DNA from: Brachionus rotundiformis
Taxonomy: Eukaryota > Rotifera > Eurotatoria > Ploima > Brachionidae
Direction of reading: 5' to 3'
Assembly: GCA_016802295.1 (NCBI GenBank)
Contig: JAESIW010000137.1
Span: 3,565,961 to 3,629,960, forward strand
Length of the DNA: 64,000 nt
Below, piece after piece: positions 53,361 to 64,000 of the stretch. Below the pieces are notes generated by a model that was not told where the DNA came from, did no database searches, and worked only from the letters and a program-made list of their open reading frames with translations. The position numbers and the translations under genes are program-made. Each line of letters opens with the position of its first letter. Position 1 is the stretch's first letter.

Positions 53361-54332
53361 TTAATTTTTAAAATAATTCGATTGAAAATTAAAAAAATTT
53401 GCTTGAAACTGCATTTGTTGATGTTGTAATTGATTAAAATATTGAAGATAAAACTGAAATTGACTTGGGTAAAATGACCAAGAATTAAAAACTGAATTAT
53501 TTGGAGAAGATTTTTCACCAGTTGTTTTTTGTTCATTTATCAACGAAGAAATACTGAAATTTAAATTTTTAGGGCTAAGGGTTTTTGTGTCCATTATTTT
53601 GTGATGTTCAATTTTTTTGGAATTATCAAAATCTTCAATACTGTCCTCATAGTCTTGAATTTCAGATTGTTCATTTTGATTTATTGACAAATTGGGAGAT
53701 GACTGCATAGATTTGGGAGACGAACTGGACGAAATTGTAGACGAAGTTGAAGAATTTATTCTATATTTGGTATTTATCTGTGCTACCAACTTATCATTAG
53801 CTTGCCTTGCCTCAGCAATAAATGCTTCTCTGTTAAAACTGGACGAATTGAATATTTCCGGATCGGGCACTGCTCCTGAATTAAATGCATAGGCAGGGTT
53901 GGCACTTGAATGCACCACATTCGGATGCACCTTGGCCAAATGCTCTTTGATAGAACTATGATGCATACAGCTGTAGTTGCAGCTTTTGCAATGGTATGGC
54001 TTTATTCTGGTATGCACTCGCAGATGAACCTTGAGGTTAGACTTGCTGGTAAAAAGCTTTTTGCATTCGGAACACTCCCACATTGATGTTTTCATATGGA
54101 AAGTTTCAATGTGTTGCTTTAAATTTGCCGCATTGGTAAAACCTGAGCTGCACAGCTCGCAATTAAAAGAGAGTCGGTCGTCATGGTAAGAATGCTTAAG
54201 TTTTTTTATATTTTGGTGAATCATGTTTTCATCAGACGAAGTGTCCAGCGATCTCTTTTGACGCTGGGCTTGATGAGGTGTTTTGATCATGGAAAAGTTA
54301 GCTGTAGCTAATAGTGGAGATGATTGATACAT
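53361..54332 (-). CDS. C2H2 zinc-finger protein 3 (three fingers)
   Basis: Intronless, 323 residues. A short N-terminal part (1-55) includes QAQRQKRSLDTSSDE. Three fingers follow at about 55-140: FNCELCSSGFTNAANLKQHI, WECSECKKLFTSKSNLKVHL, YHCKSCNYSCMHHSSIKEHL. Finger 3 has the C-x2-C-N-Y-x-C pattern of fingers in vertebrate-type multi-finger regulators. The rest is Ser/Asn-rich (NSSTSSTISSSSSP) and ends in a Gln/Phe/Tyr-rich segment (YLQYFNQLQHQQMQFQANFF), a likely activation or interaction region. It is not a close paralog of the two genes at 21952 and 25092. A nuclear DNA-binding regulator is inferred; no ortholog is assigned. Confidence 0.88.
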   Translation of the reverse strand: MYQSSPLLATANFSMIKTPHQAQRQKRSLDTSSDENMIHQNIKKLKHSYHDDRLSFNCELCSSGFTNAANLKQHIETFHMKTSMWECSECKKLFTSKSNLKVHLRVHTRIKPYHCKSCNYSCMHHSSIKEHLAKVHPNVVHSSANPAYAFNSGAVPDPEIFNSSSFNREAFIAEARQANDKLVAQINTKYRINSSTSSTISSSSSPKSMQSSPNLSINQNEQSEIQDYEDSIEDFDNSKKIEHHKIMDTKTLSPKNLNFSISSLINEQKTTGEKSSPNNSVFNSWSFYPSQFQFYLQYFNQLQHQQMQFQANFFNFQSNYFKN

Positions 54333-54495
54333 ATTAATTTTGATAAATTTTTTGATAAGAATTATCTAACTTATATTCTATTTTAAGAGCGAAATTTGGT
54401 GTCTAATCAATTAGTGTCCTAGAATTAAATTAGAAATCAATTTCTTTGTTGCTTGATTTTGATTTTTGAATAAGTCAAGAAACAAGTTTAAGACG

Positions 54496-54503
54496 TTTAT
54501 ATA
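54496..54503 (-). promoter_or_regulatory. TATA box of zinc-finger gene 3
   Basis: TATATAAA on the minus strand, flanked by CGTCT and GTACTTGAC, 164 bp upstream of the start codon. Confidence 0.5.
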
Positions 54504-56745
54504 GTCAAGTACAGTGACGGACTTCAAAAGATTTTAATTCAGGTAAAAGTTTTTTTTTACGAATTGTGATCAGCTAATTAATTAATTAGTAAGAGATTCG
54601 CGAATTTTGATTTGTTGAGTATATTCAACAACGTTCAAGCGAGACAATAAAAAAAAGAGTTAATTAATTTTTATTTGGTTAAGCCGGTAATTTATCAATT
54701 AGATATTATTATCTTTTGCAATGAGAACCTGAAAAACATTCAGATTATTTCAAGTGAACTTATGATAAACATTCGGCTTTACAGGTAAACTACAAAAGGC
54801 GTAAATACGATAAGAGCAGAATATTTTGCCTAATCACTTGAGTAGTTTATTGGTTACAAAATTCAAAAAAGCGAAAATATAATTAGTTTTATCGATGGTC
54901 TCTATTTATCTTTGTTAATTTGTATATTAAGATTTTGTAAATTTTATTTTATCATTTAGTTTCGTAATCACAATGTAGCTTTTAATATTGCGAAATAGAT
55001 AATATTTATTAAATTTTTTATTATTCTCACTTTTCGAGTCTAGACAATTAAAAATAGAGTAGCCGAATTTTACTCTTAATTAAAATTTATCTATTAACAA
55101 ACGGAATCTGAAAAATAAATATAGATATTTTATTAAATATTTTTCCAAGATAAAAATATTCGTAAAATTTAATCAATTTTTTAACTTCATTTAAATTTTT
55201 CTACTTTTTACCAACTTTTAATTTGATAAATCTTTTCTTTAATCTTAGGAGCTTTCTAAAAACATACTTTTAATAATTAGATAATAGAAAATGTAGAGTT
55301 AACTGCAAAACATATGGCTTTTTATGTTGGTTAGTTATTTAACAAATTCAAATTGGAAAATAATTTATTTTATCATTTCATACTCATACAGGATTCTTTT
55401 ATTTCGATATGACATGTAAATGATTTGTAAATAATAACTATTTAGTTTTAATAATGATTAAAATCAATTGAGGTATCCCTGGTTACCAGAAGTCTTCAAT
55501 ATGACAAGGTTCCTAAACCAAAATTCATTTTTATTAAAAAAAATTTTCTTTTTTACATTTCAATATTCTTTATAATAAGATAAATTAAAAAATTTTTTTT
55601 TTATTTCTTAGCTAAATTTATAGCTAAATCTGCATTTATTTTAATTTCCTAAAAATGGAAACAAGTTTGAATATTGGTGTTCCTTTTAAATCATCTTTCT
55701 TCTCAGATAATTGTTTAAAGATTTCGTATTTGGTTAAGAATTTTTATCATATTTTGGGTAAATAATTTTGAGCCTTTATCAGTATATTAAAAATAATTTT
55801 CCTATAAATGACTGCTGAAACTTGTAAAGCACATCAATATTTATAAAATTATAAAATAAAATAAACAAATTTAACATTTATATCTAATGGCTGTGTGCAT
55901 AGTAGCAAAATCAAGATTAAAATAAAATTTTGTAGTTAATATTTTATTTCACTATTTTTTAAAAAATGGTCTACCAAGCTTCGACTGTTAAAATTAGAGC
56001 TAAAGCTTGTATTTTTTAAAGTTTTGTACTAAAATATATTTATTAATAATTAAGATTTGATTTAACAGTAATAAATCTAAAACTCATCTAAAATAAAAAT
56101 AACAGCAGAAACAAACAGAGAGATGGGAAATAGTTTGGCAACAAAAAACAAACAAATAACTAGAACATGAAAATGTAGTTGAACACAAAAAGAAATAAAA
56201 CTACAAAAATAATAATGCATTGGTCTTTTTTTTGTTTCTAATCAAGTATAAAACGGTTACCATTCATAGCTTCATTAAAATATTTGGCAACTTTGTCTCT
56301 CTCATTAATTTTTTAAAGCAGGATTTATTTTCAAAAAGCTGCGCTTACTAAAAAAATCTGATTCAGGCAACTAGATGACTAAAAAAAAATAAAATCATTT
56401 AAGACCAATTTAATAGAAAATGAGATATATAAATATAGAGAGAGAGAAACAACTCATAAATGTAGAGGGTACTATTCTTTTTAATGAGTACAAAACGCTC
56501 GCCATCATTTTAAAATCAATTAAATTAATTAACTATTTGCTTAAAATAAATAGGAAAAAATTGCCAAAATTATTACAAAACCTGCTTTTAACTTTTTTTT
56601 TTTTTAAGGCGAGCTTCAAAAATTTTTAAATGGAAAACAAAAACGAAATTTTTTAAAAATAAACAGAGACCTTAAAAAGTCAAAAAAAAGGTTCTGAAAA
56701 AGTTTTTGATGGTAGTGACTTTTTTAAAATTGATTAATCTTTGAT
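54504..56745. other. Long gene-free stretch
   Basis: About 2.2 kb. The right part (about 56100-56740) has A-rich, purine-rich sequence with a GAGAGAGA run near 56437 and may be LSM14 3' UTR. I see no transposon termini, RNA gene or credible ORF. Confidence 0.5.
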
Positions 56746-58798
56746 TTATCTTGAGCCGAATCGGCGACCACCGACTCTTTGTCCAGTAGGTACTGGTATA
56801 TAGTTATCGTTTCTTCTGTAACCATTGCTTTGGTATCCATTATTTTGGTATCCAGCAGATCTTTGACCAGATTGCATACGTTGTCCATTTGTATATCTCA
56901 TTTGATTGCTTGAATTGTTTGATTGACGGTACTGTTGGCCCGAGTTGTTTCTTGGGTAATTTCTTCCGCTTGTGTTTCTATATTGATAATTTTGACGCGG
57001 GGTATAGTTGAGTGGCTTGTTTGTCAATCCGAATGTTTCGGTGTTCAGTTTTCTCTCTTCTTTCCAGTTTTTGTTTCTGGTCATTGTCTTTTCATTGGCT
57101 TCACATGAAATACGGTCGAAAAATGAAATGTTCTTGTCATAGAAATTCTTGTTTTCTTCACTTAAGTGCTCGTTTTGTGGCTGTTGGTTTTCCAGAGCGG
57201 ACTGAATGGTTTTTTTAATCATCAAGTGTTGTTCGTCCTGCAAATTCATCGACTGAGATTGGTTTAGTGAAGTATCATTGTTGTTGGTGTCGTTTTTGCC
57301 AGTGCCAATCTTGAGCTTATCGAATTCCTTTTCGATTTCTTGTTCGAATCTGGCGTTGGCTTGCTCAAAGTCAAATTCGCCTTCGAATTTGAGTGGTTGA
57401 CCATTTTGCAATGGTGTTTGAGCATTGCGCGGCATTTGTGGACGTCTTTGTTGACGTGGTGACACATTTTGTCCTTAAAACAAAACAAAATTAAAAAACT
57501 AATTCCAAACAAATTATCTATGCTTCAACTTCGAACTAAAACAATTAGTAAAACTAAAATGTTAGAAATCAAATAATTAAATTAGATTAAAAATTATAAA
57601 TTAAAAAGTAAGTAAGGTTAGAAGAAAGTTGACACTTTTGGCCAATTACTTCGTGTATTTTTGGTAAACGAAGTACTGTTCTGCTGTTTGCGGCCATTAT
57701 TTCTCGATTGAGACAATTTTCTTTGCTTAGTGGCCGAGTTGACTCGCTGTCTTCTTTTTTGGAATTTTTCTGGTGTAGATCTTTTAGAGTTCTTGTTGAA
57801 TGGCTTTTGATAGCTGTTGTTCATCGACTGGTTAAGACTTGAGTTAACTGTTCAAATCATGGATTAGTCAGATAATTTTTATTTTAATTGTAAAGATAAA
57901 GATCCTAGTGAAGCATAGAAACAGGCCCTAAGTTTGACTTAGAAATAGCAACTTACGGGAAGCATATTGTTGGTTACGCTCTTGCATTGGTTGTCTTTGG
58001 CGTCTGTAGCCATTTTGTTGTAAATTTTTTCCACGTTGTTGATTTTGGTAGCCATTGTTGCGTTGATTTTGGTAACCACCATTGTTGCGCTGATTTTGGT
58101 ATCCATTATTTTGTTGCATGCGTTGATTGTTCTCTCTGTAGTCATTTTGGTGACGTTGTGAGCCAACAGTTCTTTGTTGTTGCTGTTGCTGATTGGCTGA
58201 GTTTGGTCTGTCGCTGTCTACTTGTACACTGCTGTCTTGGGTTGGAGAGCGTCTCTCAGCTTGTTGAGTATTGGTTTGAACTGGCTGCTGGGCTTGAGCT
58301 GTGGTGGTGGTGCCGATCGGTTGAGCTGGAGCAGATGGCATATTGGTAGCAGTCGAGCTTGGTAAATTAGTCATTGATGATTGACTTGGCACAGATGATT
58401 GCTGAGTGCTGTTTGGAAAAACTGGACCTGATGATGTGGTTACAATTGCTGGATCTTGCATTAAACCAGATGGCAATTGGTTCTGCTGCTTGGTGGCTGG
58501 ATATGGCTCGCACACATGCAGGTCTTCGATGTCACTTCCACGGAAGATGATGTATTCGAATACCTCATCACGTGGTGGTACTGGACGGTCAGTTGGACGG
58601 TCCTCGGTACCAAATGAACGAACTTAAACAAAAAGGAAAAGATAGCTTTTTGTTCTCATATAAAATTTTACAAAATGTACCTTTGGCCAATGCGACAGTT
58701 GATTCATTTGTATCAATAGTGTACAAAATACCCTCATAGCGAATTTTGGCTTTGGATACCAAACTAATTTTGCTTCCTAGATACGGAGTTGTTGCCAT
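56746..58798 (-). CDS. LSM14: LSM14 / RAP55 / Scd6 family P-body protein
   Basis: Four exons (58681-58798, 57957-58622, 57650-57847, 56746-57473), introns 58, 109 and 176 bp; 569 residues (human LSM14A 463). The N-terminal LSm domain reads PYLGSKISLVSKAKIRYEGI, LYTIDTNESTVALAKV, RSFGTEDRP and VFEYIIFRGSDIEDLHV, all LSM14 signatures. A Pro/Gln/Ser/Thr linker follows, then NNGYQNQR repeats and a basic region. The C-terminal half carries the FDF motif (FEGEFDFEQANARFEQE), the FFD box (YDKNISFFDRIS) and the TFG box (ERKLNTETFGL), then Arg/Gly/Tyr/Asn-rich sequence (QRVGGRRFGSR). These motifs bind DDX6, EDC4 and related decapping factors; the protein represses translation and builds P-bodies. The phase-1 donor at 57649 was chosen because it restores frame with the acceptor at 57473. 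Confidence 0.95.
58016..58115 (-). repeat. Short in-frame tandem repeats in LSM14
   Basis: About 27-bp units encode NNGYQNQR(N)-type repeats in exon 2. The units are near-identical at DNA level, so copy number may vary between individuals. Confidence 0.7.
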
Positions 58799-59491
58799 TT
58801 CTGTTAATTATTTAACTCAATAAATAAAAATCTAAATTGGACACAAGATACAATTTTTAATAATTGGCTTTAGACAAGCTTAAGCTTTAGAAATTTTTTG
58901 AAATTTTTATTTTTAAATCAAAAATGACTCTAAGTTAATGATCGGCTTTTATAATTTTATATGTCAAAAACACTATTCTCAATCCTAGTAAAAGCTTTCT
59001 TTCTTTTTACCATTTGGGACTTGTTTCTATTCATATACACACACATACACACATACACGATCTGATGCTACCCTTGAATACAAGAAAAACAATGCTTGCT
59101 AGTTGGCTTAAGCTGTTCAGCTCTTTTAGAGACGTTCTAGTTAAAACACTTGCCAAAGGATTGCATTTTTCTCTCTCACCAAGCTTAATTTCAATCAATT
59201 TCGTCATTACTTGCAAGAACCATTTTTTTTTGAAATTTTAATATTGCTTAATAATTGCGAACATAAAAAATGTAGCTAGAGAAAGCAAATTTTAACATGC
59301 TTGCAACAATAGAGCCCGATTTTGGATTAAAAACGTGCAAATTTTCTGTTTTTAATTTCTTCTCATCATTTTCTTTTCTGCATTCGAATTATTCTTAATC
59401 CTGAAAAAGCAAAATTTTGAAATAAAAATTGCAAAATTTTGCTCAATACCTGACTATGAACATGTCTTGACTAGAAAAGTTAAGTAATAGA
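58799..59491. promoter_or_regulatory. Divergent promoter region of LSM14 and PUSL1
   Basis: 693 bp between the two start codons. It includes a CA-type microsatellite (59036-59057) and moderately GC-richer sequence near 59060-59200 with no convincing ORF. Confidence 0.4.
59036..59057 (+). repeat. Imperfect CA microsatellite
   Basis: About 22 bp of ACACACACATACACACATAC type. It probably varies in length. Confidence 0.8.
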
Positions 59492-60772
59492 ATGGCAAGC
59501 TCAAATTTGCGTAGATTTTTTATCGAGTTTTCTTACAATGGATCTAGATTTAGGTATCTAAGCTAATAAGTTGATAAATGGTTGAGTATTTTGTGGTTTT
59601 AGTGGCGTGGCAAAGCAATTAAACAATGTGCACACTGTTCATAATGTACTGTATAAAAATTTAAAAGACTCGTTTAGCCAAAACTTTGAATTAAAATCCA
59701 ACATTAGTATATCCAGCCGAACTGATGCTGGAGTTCATGCTCTATCAAATACAGCTCATTTTGATATTGTGCCAAATGAACCAACTTGTTCTCATGAAAT
59801 CAGCAATTATATTATTAAAAAGCTAAACAAAAATTTTATACAAGATAAAAATCTTATCAGGTAATTTATTCAAAATTAGAATCAAAATCACAAGACAAAG
59901 TCTAAATTTTAAATTAATATCTTAAAATAGACCTAGTAAAAAAAATCTTTTAAAAACTTGTTTAATCTCCGATTGAATAAAAATTAAAATTAAGAGTTCT
60001 CGACTGCCGGGAAGTCAGTACCAATTTTGTATCTAGACATGCCAAGTCGAGAACGTATTTGTATAGACTGGCTTATTTGAAAAATGGTCCATATTATTGG
60101 GACCAAGTACAAGCAATTAAAAAAATTGATAAACTATTAAAAATTAATAGCTTTAACTATTCGCTACCATATTTGTATCCATTAAATAATTATTTGGTCT
60201 CTTTTGATGCTGATTGTGTCACCGAGCTAAAGTAAAAAGATATCTTTTAATCATTTATAAAAATTAAATTGAAATTATTAGTGAGCCATTTGACAAAAAT
60301 TTGTTCCTGGAAGCAATTAAATTATTTAATGGACAGCACGACTTTAGTGCCTTTACCACAAAACAAGGTCGGGCCGAATTGATGCTTAAAAATAAGAATC
60401 CAGTCAAAGTAGTTGATATTAGTAATAAATTATTTTTTTAATTGTTGCATAAGTTGTTGATATTTTTTTAAATTAGAATTAAAATCAATCAAAAATCAAT
60501 TTTTGTCTAATCATATAAATCATTTTCATGAAAGCTATGATATTATAGAAATTGAGATTAAGAGCTCGTCTTTTTTGTATAAAATGATACGGAAAATGGT
60601 TGGTGCTGCTAGTGATGTTGCCAAGGGAATTATACCTATTGAACAAATTGTCAACATGTTAAATGAGCCTAAGAAATATTATAACGAAAATTTAACTACT
60701 GTTATGAAACCTTATGGTCTCTTTTTAAAGCATGTTGAATACGATCCTGATGATTTTTTAATAAAAAAATAA
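59492..60772 (+). CDS. PUSL1: tRNA pseudouridine synthase-like 1 (TruA family)
   Basis: Five exons (59492-59553, 59603-59860, 59995-60231, 60282-60421, 60477-60772) with introns of 49-134 bp; 330 residues (human PUSL1 303). TruA-family enzymes isomerise uridine to pseudouridine in tRNA. The start MASSNLRRFFIEFSYNG leads into FSGVAKQ; the catalytic motif SSRTDAGVHAL has the nucleophilic Asp at residue 62. RVLDCREVSTNF, then SRTYLYRLAY, NGQHDFSAFTTKQG and YKMIRKMVGAASDVAKG are the remaining family blocks. PUSL1 in vertebrates works in mitochondria; no obvious targeting peptide is seen here. It is head to head with LSM14 and tail to tail with GNL1. Exon junctions are supported by reading-frame continuity across every family motif. 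Confidence 0.93.
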
Positions 60773-61120
60773 ATTGAAATAATTAATTTAATTAATTAAT
60801 TAATTAATTAAGTCAAAATAATTTTTAAAATTTTGAATTATAGATTTTTCTTAATTATTTTTTAATTAAAATTAAAAATATTGAGCCAAAAAAGCATTTT
60901 GGTCTCTCTGAATTAGTTAATGCACGAGATGATTTTATGTAATATTATCTTTGAGACTTAGACTTAGACTTAAAATTAAAAGCTGCTAGAATATTTTCCT
61001 AAGATAATGATTTTAAAAATAAGTTTAAAGTAACTTGAATAAAATTATAAATTTTCTATTTAAATATTAATCAAAAAGTTTAAACTTTATTTGTAAATTT
61101 AATTAAGTTATTGAAGTTAT
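60773..61120. other. Intergenic stretch between convergent PUSL1 and GNL1
   Basis: Contains a (TTAA)n simple repeat at about 60781-60811 and two 3' UTRs; nothing else seen. Confidence 0.6.
60781..60811. repeat. TTAA simple repeat
   Basis: AATTAATTTAATTAATTAAT-type run of about 31 bp, just after the PUSL1 stop. Confidence 0.8.
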
Positions 61121-63221
61121 TTATTTTTCAGTTGAAATTACAGTAAATGAATTATCAATACTTTCTGAACTAGATTCTTCTTTTAGTTCTGAAGATATTT
61201 CGTTGTGCATATTTCTGAAACAAAATTTTGTTCTATTGATTCTACCATTAGGATTTAGACCTCCACCATAATCATCATGATCATCGGTTTCATCACTTGT
61301 TTCAGATAAAACATCTTTTAAGCACTTTTTTTCTTTAGCCAATGTCTCAGCCTCTGATATTATCTTTTCCAACTCTTTAGTATCAGAATGCTCTTGCCAG
61401 AATTTTTTATTTTTGGAATAATTTCTTGGTTTTATATTTAAGCAAATCACTCCATCTAAAGTCATTCTTAAAAGCTCATTTGCTGCTCTGAAAACATCAG
61501 GCCTAGATGCTTTGGCAGTGAAAAATCCTCTTTTTATGGCCCATGCTAAAATAAAAGAACTTAGAAAATATAATGAATGAAAATTATTTATTATGTTTTG
61601 CCTTCACAAATATCTAGAGGACTCCAATCATTATGGTCTTGGAAAGAATTTTCATTTGGATGTTTTAAATTCAAAATATTAATTATTGAAACTCTTTCTG
61701 CAATATATCTGATAGCACTATATGGCTCTTGTAGTTGAGAAATTGGATATATACCTGCAATTATCTAAAAACTTATGATAAAAAAATCGTAATTCAAATA
61801 AGTAAATTACTTGAAGTGGTTTAGAAACAAGAGAAGGAAAAACAAGACCTGGACAGTCACAGAGACGAACATTTTTGGTCAAAAAAATAGTTTGTAAATG
61901 CTTAGTATGGCCAGGTGTCCTGCTTACACTGACAACCTTTCGACCATTTAATGAATTCAAAAGAGAGCTTTTTCCAACATTCGGAAAGCCTTTACAAAAA
62001 GTTGATTTTGCTTAAGTTATAATTTTTTTTTACCGCAGCATCCAATAGTAACAAAACCATGTTCAAATTTAACTCTTGGAGCATCCCCTAAATAAAGATT
62101 ATTCATTGTTTCCATCTCATTTTCAGTTATATCTAATTTTTCCATTGCTTCAATAGGTCCCAAGTTTATTGATTTTTTTATTAACTGTTCGGTCATTTTT
62201 GACCAATTATTCAAGTCAACCTTATTTCCAACAATTTGCTTTACACACTCATACAATTTTCTGTGAGCTTTGGCTGTATTAATTTCAGCAGATAATGCTT
62301 TTACTTCCAATCCATACTCTTGGTCAGTATCTTCATTTGATTCTTCCTTACATCTGGCTTTTTTTATTTTGTGTTTTATTTGTTTAGCAGAAGAGAATAA
62401 GATAACATGTAAATTTTTGAACTTTGTTTCAAAATAGTTTTTCCACGCAACCACTACTGAACTAGGTACCAAGTCAATTTTGTTTAAAATTAAAATTATA
62501 TCTTTTTTTAGGATATTTGTACAGTATTCATAAAATTTTGGAGAAAAATGAAGCGGTGAATATCTAATATCCACAATAAAAAGAATGATATCACTTATTT
62601 CTGTTACTCTCCATAGCTGACGCCAAGTTTCAAGATTCATTTCAAAAAAGCTTATCTCTTGATTTTGATAATTATCACAAATATTGCTTAAATAATCCTT
62701 TTCAATCTAGATATAAAAACTGTGGAAAAAAAATCTAAAAATTTACGGAAAAATATTTTTTCTCCTGCTGATCAAGTTGTTCTTTGGTCATTTCATAAGA
62801 CCATTTTGGGCGTATTGGTATATCCAAAGGACTTGATGGCGTGTAAACATCTTCAATATCCAGTTCTAAATCTGATTCTGTTCTGACGGTCAATTTTTTT
62901 GACGCCTCAGCTTTTCGATGTTTTATTTCGTCTGACGATTCTTTGGCAAACAAAATTTTAAATCTATTTCTTTGGTCTTCTTGGCGAGAATATCCTGTCT
63001 CTAAATTTATCAATTTTTTCCTATTACTTGTTGATTCAAAAGTATCTTTTTGACTATCAAAATCAGAATCAGAAGAAGAACTATCTTGTTCTTAAAAAAA
63101 GATTAAAACAAATTATACATATTTATATTTTACCTTTGTTTTTTTTTCGTTCTCTTTTAGCTATTAATTGTTGCTTTTTTTGTTTGGAACTAAATGGTTT
63201 TCTTCGTCTATTTAGTGGCAT
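61121..63221 (-). CDS. GNL1: Guanine nucleotide-binding protein-like 1 (circularly permuted GTPase, HSR1)
   Basis: Six exons (63134-63221, 62747-63090, 62034-62706, 61811-61989, 61602-61764, 61121-61545), introns 40-56 bp; 623 residues (human 607). It belongs to the YlqF/YawG permuted GTPases; relatives act in ribosome biogenesis. The basic N-terminus RRRKPFSSKQKKQQ matches human KKPFSVKQKKKQL. Also present: RPKWSYEMTKEQL, NLETWRQLWRV, the G4 motif LILNKIDLVP before the G1 motif GFPNVGKSS (across an exon junction), VSVSRTPGHTKHLQT and G3 LCDCPGLVFPSLV, confirming circular permutation. AGIYPISQLQEPY, LDICEAWAIKRG and RAANELLRM follow, then an acidic tail (SETSDETDDHDDYGG). The intron at 61546-61601 begins GC rather than GT. 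Confidence 0.95.
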
Positions 63222-63754
63222 TTTATTATTATTTTATTATATTTAAAATTTTCTTAAAATAGTAGTTTATTTATATGCGTCAAAACTATATCATAATTTG
63301 GGATATTCTAAATTTTTTTTGTTAAAAAATAAAAGATTTTCTCATTGTGAAATTTATCAAAATAATAATTATAAATTTTATCTAAAATCAGAAAAAAATG
63401 ACTTTCAATCATTTATTATAATTCTGTTTATTAAAATAGACGACAAATATTATTTAATATCTGCTAATAAATTTTAAACAAAAATCAAAAGTAATGTAAC
63501 AATATTTTGTATGTAATTTTTAGATTCTATTAAATTTTGATTATTATTCTTTAAATTAAAACCATATTTTATTTGTTTATTTGAATTTTTTTATTTAAAA
63601 ATGATTTAAAAGAAAGCAAAATACATTGACTTCAATATTATGAGTATCTAACAATTTATAGCGTTAAAACTCCAGTTAAAATTTTTTTAATTGCAAAATT
63701 TACATTATTTAATTTTTTTTCGAAATCTAATTTTTGATAAAAGAAGCTAAAATT
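63222..63754. other. Gene-free stretch between GNL1 and POLA1
   Basis: AT-rich, 533 bp; GNL1 promoter and POLA1 3' flank. No other feature. Confidence 0.6.
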
Positions 63755-64000
63755 TTAAAAAAAATTGAACAATTGAGTCAAATTGACAATACCGAACGAG
63801 TTGTTTTTCAATTTTTTATGAACATGCTCCTTTAATTGATTCAAAGCCTTTTCTAGCTCTTTATTATTCCTAATCAAATTAGTCACATCGACTTGATCAT
63901 CTTTGAAGCAACTTTTGTACGCCTCATAGTCGAAAATAAACTTGAAAAATTTCATTTGATAATAAAGATCGGAATGAGAATATTCCATGCAGGCAGCATA
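63755..64000 (-). CDS. POLA1: DNA polymerase alpha catalytic subunit, C-terminal part
   Basis: The frame enters from beyond the right window edge and ends at 63755. The visible about 81 residues (AACMEYSHSDLYYQMKFFKF, then IFDYEAYKSCF ... HKKLKNNSFGIVNLTQLFN) match the extreme C-terminus of POLA1 (human SLYTQLCFYRYIFDAECAL ... SGYSEVNLSKLF). This follows the second zinc module that docks the catalytic subunit onto POLA2 in the primase-polymerase complex, which starts every Okazaki fragment. The single visible Cys in AACMEY sits where the last zinc-module Cys would be. The catalytic palm and the rest of the gene lie outside the window. Confidence 0.85.
   Translation of the reverse strand, partial: YAACMEYSHSDLYYQMKFFKFIFDYEAYKSCFKDDQVDVTNLIRNNKELEKALNQLKEHVHKKLKNNSFGIVNLTQLFNFF

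Noticed and set aside
53692..53892. Plus-strand acidic ORF
   Set aside because: Antisense shadow of the Ser-rich region of zinc-finger gene 3.
57987..58349. Plus-strand ORF of 120 codons
   Set aside because: Antisense of the Gln-rich LSM14 exon; composition is the complement of CAA/CAG codons.

Overview
The window is nuclear DNA of an animal. It is very AT-rich, uses the standard code, and its genes are split by tiny GT-AG introns, most of them 40-60 bp. The gene set is metazoan: INTS5, HEATR6, GNL1, LSM14, POLA1, SPEF1, DDX56, PUSL1 and FAHD1. The combination of AT-richness, tiny introns and tandem secreted PAN/apple-domain genes fits a small spiralian, most likely a Brachionus-type monogonont rotifer. 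That species call is an inference; no marker in the window proves it.

Layout: (1) 1-9709 is a tandem array of three minus-strand paralogous type I membrane proteins, the third cut by the window edge. Each has a signal peptide and beta-rich LolA-like repeats; the two complete genes continue into four PAN-like modules, one TM helix and a short tail. (2) 10172-12536 holds an RRM protein and FAHD1. (3) 12537-21424 is sparse: a small secreted LysM protein, a decayed LINE remnant, an unknown 383-residue protein and a condensation-fold acyltransferase with a duplicated promoter. (4) 21952-26136 carries two paralogous zinc-finger genes separated by a scrambled LTR-retroelement fragment. (5) 27376-39093 is a minus-strand block of conserved nuclear genes: DDX56, HEATR6 (with a MITE in one intron) and INTS5.

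(6) 39860-49246 is a large inverted duplication: two 4,284-bp arms around an 819-bp spacer. Each arm carries SPEF1, an 861-residue unknown protein and all or part of a small membrane protein. The mirror relation is exact (coordinates sum to 89106), with one coding difference found; beyond the outer ends the flanks remain homologous but clearly diverged. (7) 50626-54332 holds a charged coiled-coil protein, a secreted Gly/Met-rich protein and a third zinc-finger gene. (8) 56746-64000 holds LSM14 and PUSL1 (head to head), GNL1, and the last coding part of POLA1.

I see no operons, rRNA, tRNA or CRISPR. Housekeeping genes cluster in the second half. The lineage-specific material (PAN receptors, LysM protein, acyltransferase, Gly/Met-rich protein) is concentrated in the first third and around 52 kb. 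For most conserved genes I reconstructed exon boundaries by eye from reading-frame continuity and family resemblance; the resulting lengths agree with the families.
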